Part shown: one piece after another, positions 13,779 to 13,874 of the stretch
How positions within the stretch are numbered: the first letter of the stretch is position 1
Layout: each line of letters begins with the position of its first letter
Notes under the pieces: model-generated
Seen by the model: the letters and a program-made list of their open reading frames with translations, nothing else
Databases searched by the model: none
What the model was told of the DNA's origin: nothing
Made by a program: the position numbers and the translations under genes
Assembly (NCBI GenBank): GCA_022510885.1
Contig: JAFLSP010000038.1
Location: 1-13,874, forward strand
Length of the DNA: 13,874 bases
Direction: 5' to 3'
DNA from: Treponema sp.
GTDB taxonomy: Bacteria; Spirochaetota; Spirochaetia; Treponematales; Treponemataceae

Positions 13779-13874
13779 ATGCTTTTTGGACTTTTGATGA
13801 TTCCCGGTGTCGTCGTCGGCTCGGCTGTTTTTGCGCTGCTCGCAATCGTCATCGACAATTTTGGCGACAAGTGC
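13779..13874 (+). CDS. N-terminus of a membrane or secreted protein, 3' end cut off
   Basis: The ATG at 13779 follows GAGGTGA at short spacing and opens a frame that stays open to the window edge (32 codons). The visible residues begin MLFGLLMIPGVVVGSAVFAL and continue hydrophobic to about residue 25, then NFGDKC. This is a probable membrane helix or signal anchor. No family can be named from so little. The gene continues beyond the window. Confidence 0.5.
   Translation, partial: MLFGLLMIPGVVVGSAVFALLAIVIDNFGDKC

Noticed and set aside
1..13874. CRISPR array, tRNA/rRNA, transposase, integrase or toxin-antitoxin pair
   Set aside because: I looked for regular spaced repeats, terminal inverted repeats and characteristic proteins on both strands and found none.

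Overview
The window looks like a chromosomal segment of a fairly GC-rich, double-membrane bacterium, most likely a spirochaete of the Treponema type. That assignment is inferred. It rests on an oadGAB sodium-pump operon, a LolA-like periplasmic protein next to an outer-membrane beta-barrel and MacB-type permeases, and a ParB-like (DUF4032-like) protein. No rRNA, tRNA, insertion sequence, phage gene or CRISPR array was seen, and no gene-free stretch exceeds about 130 bases.

Region A (1-4512, + strand) is an envelope-export operon of four closely packed genes: the 3' end of a MacB/FtsX-type permease, a second MacB/FtsX-type permease, a secreted LolA-like protein, and a secreted protein ending like an outer-membrane beta-barrel. 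Together they resemble an inner membrane to periplasm to outer membrane route for a lipid or lipoprotein. A short acidic motif (core LFSDA) occurs in both the first permease and the barrel protein.

Region B (4529-8360, - strand) is a tight four-gene operon. In transcription order it holds a membrane-anchored TPR protein with a degenerate Mrr-nuclease-like C-terminus, a metallophosphoesterase, a ParB-like protein and a LolD/MacB-type ABC ATPase. A good sigma-70-like promoter precedes it. The ATPase converges on region A and could power its permeases.

Region C (8487-9362, + strand) is one secreted TPR protein with a long acidic, proline-rich tail, divergent from region B.

Region D (9395-13284, + strand) is the oadG-oadA-oadB operon for the sodium-translocating oxaloacetate decarboxylase, with its own promoter and a strong hairpin after oadB. 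The alpha subunit has two tandem biotinyl domains, each with an intact biotin-attachment motif. The beta subunit has an N-terminal extension with an extra hydrophobic segment. The complex decarboxylates oxaloacetate to pyruvate and exports sodium ions.

Region E (13295-13874, + strand) holds a small putative secreted protein of unknown function and the 5' end of a membrane-protein gene cut by the window edge.
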